From Elusimicrobia bacterium RIFOXYB2_FULL_49_7 (GTDB lineage: Bacteria; Fibrobacterota; OXYB2-FULL-49-7), in the NCBI GenBank assembly GCA_001800515.1, contig MGVN01000144.1, forward strand, positions 36,205 to 71,406: a stretch of 35,202 nucleotides of DNA, in the 5' to 3' direction. This document shows, piece by piece, positions 7,909-16,431 of the stretch. The first letter of the stretch is position 1. Each line of letters starts with the position of its first letter. The notes beneath the pieces were generated by a model that saw nothing but the letters and a program-made list of their open reading frames with translations, made no database searches and was not told the origin of the DNA. Made by a program: the position numbers and the translations under genes.

Positions 7909-8874
7909 CTATCCTGCCTTAAACGGCTCCACCTGAATCGACGGGTCCACCTTTTCCTTCAGTGTGGAACGGATGAAGCTGAGCGTTCCCTGAAGCGCGC
8001 CCGCACAGCCCGCACAGTGGCCGCTGTAAGAGATGAAAATCGTATTTCCCTGAATATCCATCACATCCACCCCGCCCCCGTCCGCTGCCAATGACGGACG
8101 AACAAACTGGTCCAGTGCGCTTTCAACGCTCTTCAGCTTGAGGGGCACGGTCAGTTTGGAAAAGGGGACACAATCCGGCCGGACAATTTCTTTGTCCTTT
8201 GCCTGCTTGCGTTTCAGCATTTCTTCCAGAATATCCACCAAATAAACGTTCTTCTCCTCATGGCCGCCGGGACGGATGCATGAGCCGCACCAGGTACCGG
8301 CCTTGGTCTCTTCCATCACCTGCTCAACGGTGGTGAGCTTTTTCATGACAATGGCCTCTTCGATCTGTTTGCGCGTAATGCGACCGCAGTGGCAAATAAT
8401 CTCTTTTTCTGCAAATTCCGAGATATCCACATTCTTGTAATTGGCAACCGCTTTTTTTATCACATCATAAGCCATGACACTACAGTGCATTTTCTGACCC
8501 GGCACAGCCGGGATATCCGGATCATCACGCATGGCGCGCTCAACCTCCAGATTGGTAAGCTTGAGCGCCTGATCAATCGTCTTACCCACGCACAGTTCGG
8601 TCATCATATCCGCTGCGGCAATGGCCGTGCCGCAGCCGAAGCTTTTGAAACGGGCCTTTTTTATGGTATCGGTTTTGGGGTCGACCAGTAAGAAAAGTTC
8701 GATCGCATCTCCGCACGTTTCGCTACCGTGGAGTACGTCCACCAATGTCAGCCCTTCCTGTTTGGCATCCGCTTCGGTAAACTGGCCGAAATGCGACGGT
8801 TGGTTCATCCGCGCACGAACCTTCTCGGAATAAGCGTCCCAAAGCCCCTTGGCGATCAAGTTTTCTTTTCCCAT
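7909..8874 (-). CDS. nifU: NifU-type Fe-S cluster assembly scaffold
   Basis: A three-domain scaffold of 321 residues. The N-terminal IscU-like domain carries three ligand cysteines, in ETCGDAIELF, FGCGTAIAAADMM and QKMHCSVMAYD. The central BFD-like [2Fe-2S] domain shows CHCGRITRKQIEEAI and WCGSCIRPGG. The C-terminal Nfu domain ends with the GHCAGCAGA CxxC motif. Together with the adjacent cysteine desulfurase it builds clusters for Fe-S enzymes. nifS ends 2 bp upstream, so the pair forms one operon. No nitrogenase genes are visible, so this is likely the general (housekeeping) NIF-type system, as in Helicobacter and many anaerobes. Confidence 0.95.
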   Translation of the reverse strand: MGKENLIAKGLWDAYSEKVRARMNQPSHFGQFTEADAKQEGLTLVDVLHGSETCGDAIELFLLVDPKTDTIKKARFKSFGCGTAIAAADMMTELCVGKTIDQALKLTNLEVERAMRDDPDIPAVPGQKMHCSVMAYDVIKKAVANYKNVDISEFAEKEIICHCGRITRKQIEEAIVMKKLTTVEQVMEETKAGTWCGSCIRPGGHEEKNVYLVDILEEMLKRKQAKDKEIVRPDCVPFSKLTVPLKLKSVESALDQFVRPSLAADGGGVDVMDIQGNTIFISYSGHCAGCAGALQGTLSFIRSTLKEKVDPSIQVEPFKAG

Positions 8875-8876
8875 AA

Positions 8877-10055
8877 TCAGCCTGCCTTGTAACTGGTGGA
8901 AATGCTGCGCAACCGTTCAATGGTCTTTTTAACAATAAGAATAGCCTCTTCAATTTCCGGAGCCGTATTATATCGGCTTAGAGAGAAACGGACGGCCGAG
9001 TGGGCTAAAGCCGCTTCGATACCGAGTGCGGTCAGCACATACGACGCCTTTTCGCTGCCCGTGGCACAGGCGGATCCCGTGGACGCAGCCATATTGTTTT
9101 CATTCAGGTCCCATAAGATCGCTTCACCCTCCACCCCTTTGAAAATGAGGCTTGAGGTATTCGGCGTCCGAGCATCCCGCTTTCCATTCACAAAGGTATC
9201 CGGCAGGGAGGCAACCAACGTGTTTTCAAAATGGTCCCGAAGCGCCTTGACACGAGTCAGCTCATCCGACAACCCTTCCTTGGCTAATCGGGCAGCCACT
9301 CCGAGCGCCACAATAGAGGCCATATTCAAGGTGCCGCCCCGCAAACCGCCCATCTGCTCGCCGCCGTAAAGCAAGGGAGGCAAATTGACGCCGGATCGGA
9401 TATATAATGCACCGATCCCCTTGGGAGCGTGGAATTTATGGCCCGAATAAGTCAAAAAATCGATACTCTTTTCTTTTACGGACACCGGAATTTTGCCGAT
9501 AACCTGAGTCGCATCCGTGTGGAAAAGAACCCCTTTTTCCCGGGCAATGCAGGCTATCTCATCAATAGGAAAAATGACGCCGGTCTCGTTATTGGCCCAC
9601 ATCAGTGAAATCAGGGCGGTCCGGGCGGTCAGGGCTTCTTTGACCCCCTCCGGAGTAACAAAACCATCGTGCGTGACCGGCAGATAAGTCACCTTGACTC
9701 CCAGAGTTTCGAGATATTGACAAACATTAAGAACCGAAGGATGCTCCACATTCGAGGTGATGATGTGGTCCTTTTGGCCGGTGCGAATCAGGGTGTGATA
9801 AACCCCTTGAAGCACGGTGTTGTTCCCCTCCGTGGCACAAGAGTTGATGACCACATTGTCCTGGTCCGATGCTTCAATCAGGTCATACAGCTTATCATAG
9901 GCATCGGACAAGGGGGCACGCGCCTCTGAACCGAAGCGATGAATACTGTTCGGATTGCCGTATTTTTCCGACAAAAATGGCAACATGGCCTCCCGCGCTT
10001 CGGGGGCAAGCTGGGTCGTGGCATTGTTATCGAGGTAAATTCTTTTCTGTTCCAT
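8877..10055 (-). CDS. nifS: Cysteine desulfurase, NifS/IscS family
   Basis: A PLP enzyme of 392 residues that moves sulfur from cysteine to NifU. It has the IYLDNNATTQLAPEA start, the PLP lysine motif SGHKFHAPKG, and the catalytic Cys330 in the flexible loop SACATGS. Length and motifs fit class I NifS. The ATG at 10055 is preceded by TAATAT nine nt upstream. A GGAGG lies only one nt before the ATG, an unusual spacing that suggests a very short leader. nifU follows 2 bp later. A divergent gene starts at 10145, sharing the 89-bp promoter region. Confidence 0.96.
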   Translation of the reverse strand: MEQKRIYLDNNATTQLAPEAREAMLPFLSEKYGNPNSIHRFGSEARAPLSDAYDKLYDLIEASDQDNVVINSCATEGNNTVLQGVYHTLIRTGQKDHIITSNVEHPSVLNVCQYLETLGVKVTYLPVTHDGFVTPEGVKEALTARTALISLMWANNETGVIFPIDEIACIAREKGVLFHTDATQVIGKIPVSVKEKSIDFLTYSGHKFHAPKGIGALYIRSGVNLPPLLYGGEQMGGLRGGTLNMASIVALGVAARLAKEGLSDELTRVKALRDHFENTLVASLPDTFVNGKRDARTPNTSSLIFKGVEGEAILWDLNENNMAASTGSACATGSEKASYVLTALGIEAALAHSAVRFSLSRYNTAPEIEEAILIVKKTIERLRSISTSYKAG

Positions 10056-10064
10056 GCCTCCAAA

Positions 10065-10091
10065 ATATTAAAAGCAGCTCAAGGTTATCAA
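10065..10091 (-). promoter_or_regulatory. Candidate promoter of nifSU
   Basis: On the minus strand TTGATA (10086-10091) and TAATAT (10065-10070) are separated by 15 bp, ending 9 nt before the nifS ATG. The spacing is short, but both hexamers are close to consensus. Confidence 0.35.
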
Positions 10092-10108
10092 TACGCCTTT
10101 TTTACGGT

Positions 10109-10137
10109 TTGAATCAAAAGCTGGATTTAAGTATATT
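10109..10137 (+). promoter_or_regulatory. Promoter giving a probable leaderless mRNA for the SUMF1-like lipoprotein
   Basis: TTGAAT at 10109-10114 and TATATT at 10132-10137 are spaced by 17 bp, and the ATG follows after exactly 7 nt at 10145. There is no Shine-Dalgarno, so transcription should start at or beside the A of the ATG. Confidence 0.55.
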
Positions 10138-10144
10138 TTAACCT

Positions 10145-11194
10145 ATGAAAAAAGCATTCATCGCCTTCCCGACTCTCCTTTCCCTTATTTTCCTTTACGG
10201 TTGCAGCAGCGACAGCGGAACATCCTATACGCCCACCTCAACGGATGCGGTCACTGCGGTTCCGCTGACCATGGTGGCATTACATGGAACGGACAACGTG
10301 GTATTGGGTTCAGCAGAAAAAATCGTCCGATTGGATTCGTTTCAGATATCCGCTTGCGAGATTACCCGGTATCAGTTTGCGGAAATGTTATCCTTTGCCT
10401 TCGGCGATACGATGGGCAATGATATTGATACGGAACTGATTTTTACAAAGATCGATACTTCGGTCCGCCCGATTGATACCAACCGATATTACGCAAGCTA
10501 TCGGGAAATGAATTTGCGAATCATAGACAGCCTGTTAATCTATGGAAATGACACGATTGCGATTCTTCCGTTATCGCAGTTTACCATCAGCAAAACGATT
10601 GCAAATGATTCAATTCCAATGGTCACCGACTTTATTGTCCAAGCAATTGATGCCGGAAAAAACCTTCCCATGACCAATGTGACTTGGAAAGGGGCCGCTC
10701 TTTTTTGCAATTTGAAAAGCATAAAAAAAGGAGGGGGTTTGGGTCTTTGTTTTGATACTGCAAACGGCCTGCAACCCGACACATCAAAACACGGCTACCG
10801 GTTGCCGACAGAAGCGGAATGGGAATATGCGGCCCGCGGCGGTCTCGCCTATGACAGCTCCCTCTACCCTTACAAAGCATTTAACTCGAAGTATGCCAAT
10901 TTTGGTTCACATACCCCAACCACGGTCGGCCTTTACCAAGCCAATGGTTTCGGGCTTCATGATATGGCCGGCAATGTATGGGAATGGTGTTTGGATGTCT
11001 GGAATGCTGATTTCCTAACGGCATCCCTGAACAACCCTTATCAAGCACAAACAAACTCCATTGCCGATACCTGCTCCATTCGCGGCGGCAGTTTTGAAGA
11101 TGATTTCATACAAATGGAATGCGCCTATCGTTCCTGGGCCGAATCAGATACCCTAAGCGCCCTTATCGGTTTCAGAATCGTTCAACGACCTTAA
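10145..11194 (+). CDS. Lipoprotein with FGE/SUMF1-type (formylglycine-generating enzyme) fold
   Basis: 349 residues. A lipoprotein signal leads to Cys20 in LYGCSSDSG. The rest is an FGE-sulfatase (C-type lectin-like) fold, with ISACEITRYQFAEM near residue 70, LPMTNVTWKGAALFCN near 175, and RLPTEAEWEYAARGG near 220. DMAGNVWEWC near 275 and IRGGSFEDD near 315 follow, then CAYRS and IGFRIV. True FGE enzymes have two active-site cysteines near the C-terminal RGGS motif. Here only one (MECAYRS) is present, so catalysis is doubtful and a binding or structural role is likelier. A tRNA gene begins two bases after the stop. Confidence 0.85.
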   Translation: MKKAFIAFPTLLSLIFLYGCSSDSGTSYTPTSTDAVTAVPLTMVALHGTDNVVLGSAEKIVRLDSFQISACEITRYQFAEMLSFAFGDTMGNDIDTELIFTKIDTSVRPIDTNRYYASYREMNLRIIDSLLIYGNDTIAILPLSQFTISKTIANDSIPMVTDFIVQAIDAGKNLPMTNVTWKGAALFCNLKSIKKGGGLGLCFDTANGLQPDTSKHGYRLPTEAEWEYAARGGLAYDSSLYPYKAFNSKYANFGSHTPTTVGLYQANGFGLHDMAGNVWEWCLDVWNADFLTASLNNPYQAQTNSIADTCSIRGGSFEDDFIQMECAYRSWAESDTLSALIGFRIVQRP

Positions 11195-11195
11195 C

Positions 11196-11278
11196 GGAGG
11201 ATTTGCCTAATTGGTAAGGCAGCGGTCTTGAAAACCGCCGTCCGCAAGGACATGGGGGTTCGAGTCCCTCATCCTCCG
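11196..11278 (+). tRNA. tRNA-Ser (anticodon UGA)
   Basis: Acceptor arms GGAGGAT (11196-11202) and ATCCTCC (11271-11277) pair perfectly, with G discriminator at 11278. The anticodon stem GCGGT/ACCGC encloses the loop CTTGAAA with anticodon TGA at 11229-11231. A type II variable arm (GTCC GCAA GGAC) and a GTTCGAG T-loop are present, all as expected for serine. The 3' CCA is not encoded (GCA follows the acceptor stem). It starts 2 nt after the upstream lipoprotein's stop codon. Confidence 0.96.
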
Positions 11279-11323
11279 CATTTGTTTTTCCGGCGGTTTT
11301 GCAACTCAAGAGCAAAACGGCCC

Positions 11324-12133
11324 TTACCGAAGAATTAATATTTTCCTGCTGCTGCTAAACCCGGCAGCGTTTATTCTGGCAAAATAGACACCCGCAGCCA
11401 GGCGGTTGGCATTCCATTTAATCGTGCGCTGGCCGGCCGCCTGCCGTTTCTGCATCAGTGATTGCACCAGCCTGCCGCTACGATCATAAATCCTTAAAGA
11501 AATATCCCCTTTACTCGGTAAATAATAGGAAAATACCGTAAAGGATGTAAAAGGGTTGGGGCTGTTTTTCAGAGAAAATAGCAAGGGGGCCTTCATTCCC
11601 TTCTTTTCCATCCTCGTAGGATTGTCAATGGGAATGCGCAGGAATTTAATCCATTTATTGCCCCCTGCATCCATAACCTGCGTATGAGACCAAGCCACCG
11701 GAAAGAAATTCTCCGGCGCATTCATGCTGTGATAGGTACTGACCGCCTGGCCCCACGTCTTGCCGCCGTCCAAACTCTGGATAACCGGACCATATGCCGA
11801 GATATCCGCGGAGATCATCAGCCGGTTGTTGTCCACGGCAGTGATGGCATAGTTGCTGTTCAGCAAGCCATAACTGGTGCCTTTATAACTCATATCGATC
11901 AACACCGGTTCCTCCAACACCAAAGGGGATTTATCTTTTGCTCCTGCGTAGGGGTTCCACACGGGCGGCGTCATAGGCAGTTCTTGTATCTGCGGAAAGG
12001 AGGAATTGTCCTGCAGGATGCTCAAGGTGGCACCATCGTCGATCCCGGCTTTGAGCAATCGCAGATTATCCAGGATTACCTGTTGACTGTCCGTTTGGAA
12101 AAAATGAATCACACCCGCGTATAAGCTGGCCAT
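11324..12133 (-). CDS. C-terminal remnant of a secreted protein with FlgD-Ig/Por-type sorting domain
   Basis: 269 residues. The C-terminal 80 carry the typical sorting-domain pattern: SPNPFTSFTVFSY, then SLRIYDRSGRLVQSL, GVYFARI and a final KILILR. The middle contains a BNR/Asp-box-like SLDGGKTW. There is no signal peptide. A TAA lies directly before the ATG in frame, and the first residues (VIHFFQTDSQQVILDNLRL) look like the end of a carbohydrate-binding or beta-sandwich domain. This is best read as the 3' part of a larger exported protein whose 5' part was lost. It could still be translated from a weak start. Confidence 0.6.
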   Translation of the reverse strand: MASLYAGVIHFFQTDSQQVILDNLRLLKAGIDDGATLSILQDNSSFPQIQELPMTPPVWNPYAGAKDKSPLVLEEPVLIDMSYKGTSYGLLNSNYAITAVDNNRLMISADISAYGPVIQSLDGGKTWGQAVSTYHSMNAPENFFPVAWSHTQVMDAGGNKWIKFLRIPIDNPTRMEKKGMKAPLLFSLKNSPNPFTSFTVFSYYLPSKGDISLRIYDRSGRLVQSLMQKRQAAGQRTIKWNANRLAAGVYFARINAAGFSSSRKILILR

Positions 12134-12207
12134 TTAATGAGGGATTTACAGCATTTAATTTAATTCTGAAACGGATGCTTGCAAGACATTTGATAGGTTA
12201 GCGCAAG

Positions 12208-12232
12208 AATAATGATAGCACCTATCATTATT
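12208..12232. repeat. Perfect 11-bp inverted repeat with 3-nt loop
   Basis: AATAATGATAG (12208-12218) and CTATCATTATT (12222-12232) are exact reverse complements around CAC. TGATAGG at 12191-12197 is a further partial complement of CCTATCA at 12221-12227, allowing an alternative pairing. There is no T-run on either side, so it is not a standard terminator. Confidence 0.75.
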
Positions 12233-12260
12233 TAACAATTAGAACAGATAATGCCTAAGA

Positions 12261-12314
12261 TGGAGCATTAACATCGGTGCGACCCACCGGTTTAGCAATG
12301 GGTTTAATGCTCCA
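12261..12314. repeat. Long hairpin: 11-bp inverted repeat enclosing a second stem
   Basis: TGGAGCATTAA (12261-12271) and TTAATGCTCCA (12304-12314) are perfect reverse complements. Inside, ATCGGTG and CACCGGT (about 12273-12291) can form a short GC-rich stem. With the hairpin at 12208 this makes a structured 125-bp stretch in the 232-bp gap between two minus-strand genes. Confidence 0.65.
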
Positions 12315-12365
12315 GCCTCTATAGAATTTGAGGACTCACCTTTTCATGAGACGAAAAGCGGACAA

Positions 12366-15365
12366 TCAATAAACGTCCATGTACACTTCAGCCGTAAGTC
12401 CTGCCGGAGCAGTCATCAGTTTAAAGAGGTTCGCCGGGGTGTTTGAAATTTCCAGTTCAAGTTTGTTCTTCTCACTGGTGACATGTTTTGTAATATCTGC
12501 CACAACCGGCTGCCAGGGCGAAACAGGTATATTGACGCCGTTAATTCTGACAAGCAAGGAGGACTCGAAATTTTTGAACCGAAGCAGAATACGTTTGAAA
12601 TTACCCGGCTTTTCGAAAACCTGGCTGTAGACCGCACGACCGCAAAAATAGGGAAGTCCCTGATCGGTCCAGGAACCATAGGTATAAAGTTCGTTCTTCG
12701 GACTAACAAGCCATCCCTGGCTTCCCCGTTTCAAAGCAAAATCACCAAGAAAGACCAGCGGATGAGATAAGAACATGGGTTCAAAGGTTGAACCATAGGT
12801 CTTAATGGTCACCCGGTTGATTCCTTTCCGGACAAGAGAGGTGATATTACTTCCAAAAGTGTTAATGCCGCCGTAAGTCATCGCTTTCACGGCATCGGTC
12901 TCGTGAAAAGTCTTCTCACCCCGATTAAAAAAATGCATGTTTTTCAGAATGACCCCGTTGAAGGAGATTTCCACCGGGGAATTTCCGGACAGATAACCAT
13001 TGACAGGGTGATTAATGAGCCGATTCATCAGAATATAGGCGGTGGCAGGAGCCTGAACCACATTGATATAGCTTTCGTAGGAAAGATTGTAGCCTGCGTT
13101 GATGTCCCGGTTACTATTGATGCGCATGGACCAGCTGTTTAGAGGCATGGCGTTCGGGTCGAGCAGGGTTAACTGCCATTCATCCTTGAGAATGATGCGG
13201 AAAATGCGATTGCTCTCTTCAATGGCAAGCGGAGAGCCGGCCGGGCCGAGCCTGTCCGCTGCAACAATGAAACAGCCCGTTTCACCGGGTGCGAAATTGT
13301 GGAAAAGACTCCTTCCCTTTTCGGTCCCCTGGGCCCCGGGCAGGAAAACAGGCTGCGGCTTGCCGAAATCAAGATAATGGAGGTGCCCTTTTCCATTGAA
13401 GCGGAGTTCCACCTTCAAATTCTCCGTCAGCGAGGCATTGGACAGGAAATGAACACGATCCTCTCCGTCCAGTACACTTAATGTCGTGAGGCGGCGGGCC
13501 CCTTCGGTCTCAGAAAAAACCTCCAGGGAACATTCCAGAATCTTGGCACAAATCTGTCGGAGGGTCTCCAGTTCTTCGATCTTGGAGAATTTATGAATAG
13601 CGCCGGGCATCTGCATTCCCAGCTTTTCGATGCCGGCAAGCAACTTGGAATTTTTTCCGCCTTCAAATGTCTCATACGGCATGATGCCGAAAAAGACAAG
13701 GCGGCCGCCCTTGGCCACAAATTTCTCGAGAAGTGGGATTACTTTGCGCGGCAAAATAACGGTTTCCGGAAGGATGAGCACCTTAAAGGCAACCTGGCTC
13801 TTTCCGCTTCGGAGCAAGAGGAGTCCTTTGTCGGAAACGGTCAATTTGGTTAAGGTTTGTTCGGTCAGAAAACGGAAAGGCATATCATCCTTGCTGAGTT
13901 GGCGGACCAGTGCGTCAAAATGAGCGGTACGCTGTTTGTAGAGCGTCAGATTGGCGGGGTTATAAGCCATATTGAAGCTTTCGGCCGGGAAAAGAACCCC
14001 GATTTCCTCTCTGCGCTGAAAGGCACCGAAAAAGGCCTGCCGAGAACGGATGAATCCTGAAAGACTCCCGGGTAAAAGAGGGTTGTCCGGTGTACGGGGC
14101 GCAATAGAAAAACCTTTTTGATGATATTGGCCGTCCACTGCAACACACTGTAAACCTGCCAGGGTAAGACGGTCGGACTCTTGCTTGAGGTCCTTGAGGC
14201 TCTGGCTGATGGCATTACGGTTGCGTCCGAGAATGGTCAATGCCTGATGACCTGAATAGTCGCGGAAAAGATCACCAAAAAGACGGACGGACGAGCTGTT
14301 TTCCAGGGAAAAGGGAGATACATCCGTTACTCCGGCCAACTCGTTCTTGGCAATAAGCGGTTCGTAGTTGACGCGGAGAACGGTTTCCCCTGAAAAGAGA
14401 TCACCGGTCTGGGCAAAAAGATGCATCGGATAACGGAAACGGGAGCCGAATTCCCGTAGCGGACGGATAAGATTGGCCTGCAGCATCTCTAACAAAAGGC
14501 GGTAATAAGTCCGCCGAATAAGGCCGTTCTTGGCAGAGTAATTGTCCACAAAAAGCGCAAGGATTACGGATATCAGATCTGTTCCACTTTCGGATTTTAA
14601 TTTTGATAGAAGCGTATCGGACCAGGGAAGGCCGCGAATACTGGTATCCGGTGCCATAAGCGGAAGTTCCAGAAAAAAACCGGCAAAGGCGGATAACAGA
14701 TCTTTAGGAAGTTCACGGACCAGATCCGTACAGGCAGCCTGGACATAGGCCCTGCCGGCTGCGGGATCAAGGAAATTCAGCGCCGACCCGCCGATGGACC
14801 GTTTATTAGGACCGCATCGGAAGATGAAAATGCGCCAGTCCCCGTTGGGAATCGAATAGGTCAGGGTGTTATTGCGAAACGCGGTCGTAATATTCTTGGC
14901 AGACGCAAAGTCGAGGAATCTTTCCTTTAATCGGATGGCAAAAACATATTGAATGTCGGTCTCATTGAATTCCTGCACAATTTTCTTGGGGCCCCGAATC
15001 TTCAGGATGTGGTGAAGAGAGAGATAGGGAAGCCGGAATTCAGGATGAGCGGACGTAAGCGGGGTAACAACCCCAGGATAACCGAAAGCCATATCTTCGG
15101 AAAAAAGAACGCTCATCTTGCGTTCCTTGGCTTGTTTTAGAATAAGGGACAGGCAATAGAGAAAATCTTTAGAAGGATATTCGGGAATAACCCCTTTTTC
15201 CGGCCGGACAATAAAAGTAGAAACAGATTGTTCCTGCATTTCCTTCAATCGGGAAGAAATCGTGGCTGGTGTTAAGAGATCATTCAAAAGCCATAGAGGG
15301 TATGGAGGGACATTTCCTGCATCGCTCGATTTTAACGTATTTAACATTTTCTTTATATTTGACAT
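12366..15365 (-). CDS. GH106-like large glycoside hydrolase (alpha-L-rhamnosidase-type family)
   Basis: 999 residues. The N-terminus matches the GH106/PF17132 pattern. PLWLLNDLLTPATISSRLKE, in the place of the family's W-N-G start, is followed by an EMQEQSVSTFIVRP strand and AKERKMSVLFSEDMAFGYPG, which corresponds to the D-E-x-x-x-P-S-G region. A Rossmann-like central part (GVLFPAESFNM, KVLILPETVILPRKVIP, GGRLVFFGIMP) is followed by C-terminal beta-sandwich domains (residues about 800-999) rich in VRINGVNIPVSPWQP-type strands. No signal peptide is present, so it appears cytoplasmic. AAGGAG precedes the ATG. The substrate is not readable. Confidence 0.7.
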   Translation of the reverse strand: MSNIKKMLNTLKSSDAGNVPPYPLWLLNDLLTPATISSRLKEMQEQSVSTFIVRPEKGVIPEYPSKDFLYCLSLILKQAKERKMSVLFSEDMAFGYPGVVTPLTSAHPEFRLPYLSLHHILKIRGPKKIVQEFNETDIQYVFAIRLKERFLDFASAKNITTAFRNNTLTYSIPNGDWRIFIFRCGPNKRSIGGSALNFLDPAAGRAYVQAACTDLVRELPKDLLSAFAGFFLELPLMAPDTSIRGLPWSDTLLSKLKSESGTDLISVILALFVDNYSAKNGLIRRTYYRLLLEMLQANLIRPLREFGSRFRYPMHLFAQTGDLFSGETVLRVNYEPLIAKNELAGVTDVSPFSLENSSSVRLFGDLFRDYSGHQALTILGRNRNAISQSLKDLKQESDRLTLAGLQCVAVDGQYHQKGFSIAPRTPDNPLLPGSLSGFIRSRQAFFGAFQRREEIGVLFPAESFNMAYNPANLTLYKQRTAHFDALVRQLSKDDMPFRFLTEQTLTKLTVSDKGLLLLRSGKSQVAFKVLILPETVILPRKVIPLLEKFVAKGGRLVFFGIMPYETFEGGKNSKLLAGIEKLGMQMPGAIHKFSKIEELETLRQICAKILECSLEVFSETEGARRLTTLSVLDGEDRVHFLSNASLTENLKVELRFNGKGHLHYLDFGKPQPVFLPGAQGTEKGRSLFHNFAPGETGCFIVAADRLGPAGSPLAIEESNRIFRIILKDEWQLTLLDPNAMPLNSWSMRINSNRDINAGYNLSYESYINVVQAPATAYILMNRLINHPVNGYLSGNSPVEISFNGVILKNMHFFNRGEKTFHETDAVKAMTYGGINTFGSNITSLVRKGINRVTIKTYGSTFEPMFLSHPLVFLGDFALKRGSQGWLVSPKNELYTYGSWTDQGLPYFCGRAVYSQVFEKPGNFKRILLRFKNFESSLLVRINGVNIPVSPWQPVVADITKHVTSEKNKLELEISNTPANLFKLMTAPAGLTAEVYMDVY

Positions 15366-15407
15366 AATTACTCCTTTTTGATATTTTTTAAGATTGTAAG
15401 AGAGTGA

Positions 15408-15436
15408 AATATAATATAAATCATCATAAATGTCAA
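15408..15436 (-). promoter_or_regulatory. Strong sigma-70-type promoter of the GH106-like gene
   Basis: On the minus strand TTGACA (15431-15436) and TATATT (15408-15413) are separated by 17 bp. This is followed by about 40 nt of leader containing AAGGAG before the ATG at 15365. It is the best consensus promoter in the window and is not leaderless. Confidence 0.75.
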
Positions 15437-15516
15437 GTAAATTAATGACTTATAAAGGATTCAGACCGGCTTTCCGGTTATGTTAACCCGTTATTTAACT
15501 GGATCTTCTGTGAATT

Positions 15517-16431
15517 CTATTTTTCAATCCGAACAAAATCTTTTATCTTGATGGGTTCATTTTCATCGAGTACTTTTGCCCTCGAAAAATGAGAGGCCTC
15601 TACAAATTCGATCCGAAGAGTCCCCACCCGCCGTTCGCTTTGCCCAAGATACTCTCCGGTATCAGGATCTTTTAAGGAATCCCCCTTGGTATAAACTGAA
15701 AAGACATCCCCCATACGCACTTGATCCTCTGAACCCGCATTGATAAACAACCCGGCCGGCGCAATATCGACAATACGGGCAACTTTAATAAGTCGTTTAC
15801 TCTCATCGCGCTTGGTCACGTTTTTGGGAAGGTTTTGCATCAAGGCAACAATCTTTCCGCACAGTTCATGCATCATCTCCCCGGCAATGCTTTTTTCGAA
15901 CTGAGGTGAACCGAATTTCACATAGTTTAACGTGTCAAAAGCAGCCTCATCATCCGATAATTTCAACAGGTTGACCGCGGTCAGGGTCTTTTTAGAAAGC
16001 GCACTCACCTCTTCCGTGTAGATGACGCCATTGGCAACCGTGTTATAAACCCGCAATTTTACTTTAATCTCCGCTTTGTAATTCTTCACTCCGCCGAACC
16101 GGCCTTCTCCCATCACCACTTTCCGTACAGCGAATTCTTCAATTTCACCGTCCAAAAGAAAATCAGCGCCCAATGCCCGGCATAGAGCATATTTGGCATC
16201 CGATGTGTTGAGTGCCGATGGGGTAAGGCTTTTTTCCTTAAGCAGCCCAAAGACCGAGTCAAAGGGAATAACGCTATAAGTCTGGCCAAGACATCGACCC
16301 GCATAGCCGGCCACATCGCGCGACAACTCCCATTGTCCCTTATAAGAAGTCAGGTCTGAAAAAGGGAGAAATGCAATGCGATCCGCATTGGCCAAAGCGA
16401 CCAGGCAACCGAAAAACAGGAACCATCTCAT
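15517..16431 (-). CDS. Exported CsgG/FlgT-like protein
   Basis: 304 residues with a short signal peptide (MRWFLFFGCLVALANA). The first half has the CsgG/LpoB-type pattern: RIAFLPFSDLTSYKGQW, then a region in which a short-lived name is compared to a set of subunits (CRALGADFLLDGEIEEF), then KAEIKVKLRVYNTVANGVIY. The C-terminal region from residue 220 (VARIVDIAPAGLFINAGSEDQV) resembles a FlgT-C/OB-like domain, with GDVFSVYTKGD. It probably sits in the periplasm or at the inner face of the outer membrane. The ATG overlaps the argH stop by 4 bp (ATGA), so it is the last gene of recJ-argH. What joins it to arginine synthesis is unknown. Confidence 0.65.
   Translation of the reverse strand: MRWFLFFGCLVALANADRIAFLPFSDLTSYKGQWELSRDVAGYAGRCLGQTYSVIPFDSVFGLLKEKSLTPSALNTSDAKYALCRALGADFLLDGEIEEFAVRKVVMGEGRFGGVKNYKAEIKVKLRVYNTVANGVIYTEEVSALSKKTLTAVNLLKLSDDEAAFDTLNYVKFGSPQFEKSIAGEMMHELCGKIVALMQNLPKNVTKRDESKRLIKVARIVDIAPAGLFINAGSEDQVRMGDVFSVYTKGDSLKDPDTGEYLGQSERRVGTLRIEFVEASHFSRAKVLDENEPIKIKDFVRIEK

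Noticed and set aside
11196..12133. Genomic island integrated at tRNA-Ser
   Set aside because: No integrase and no second copy of the tRNA 3' end was seen downstream in the window.
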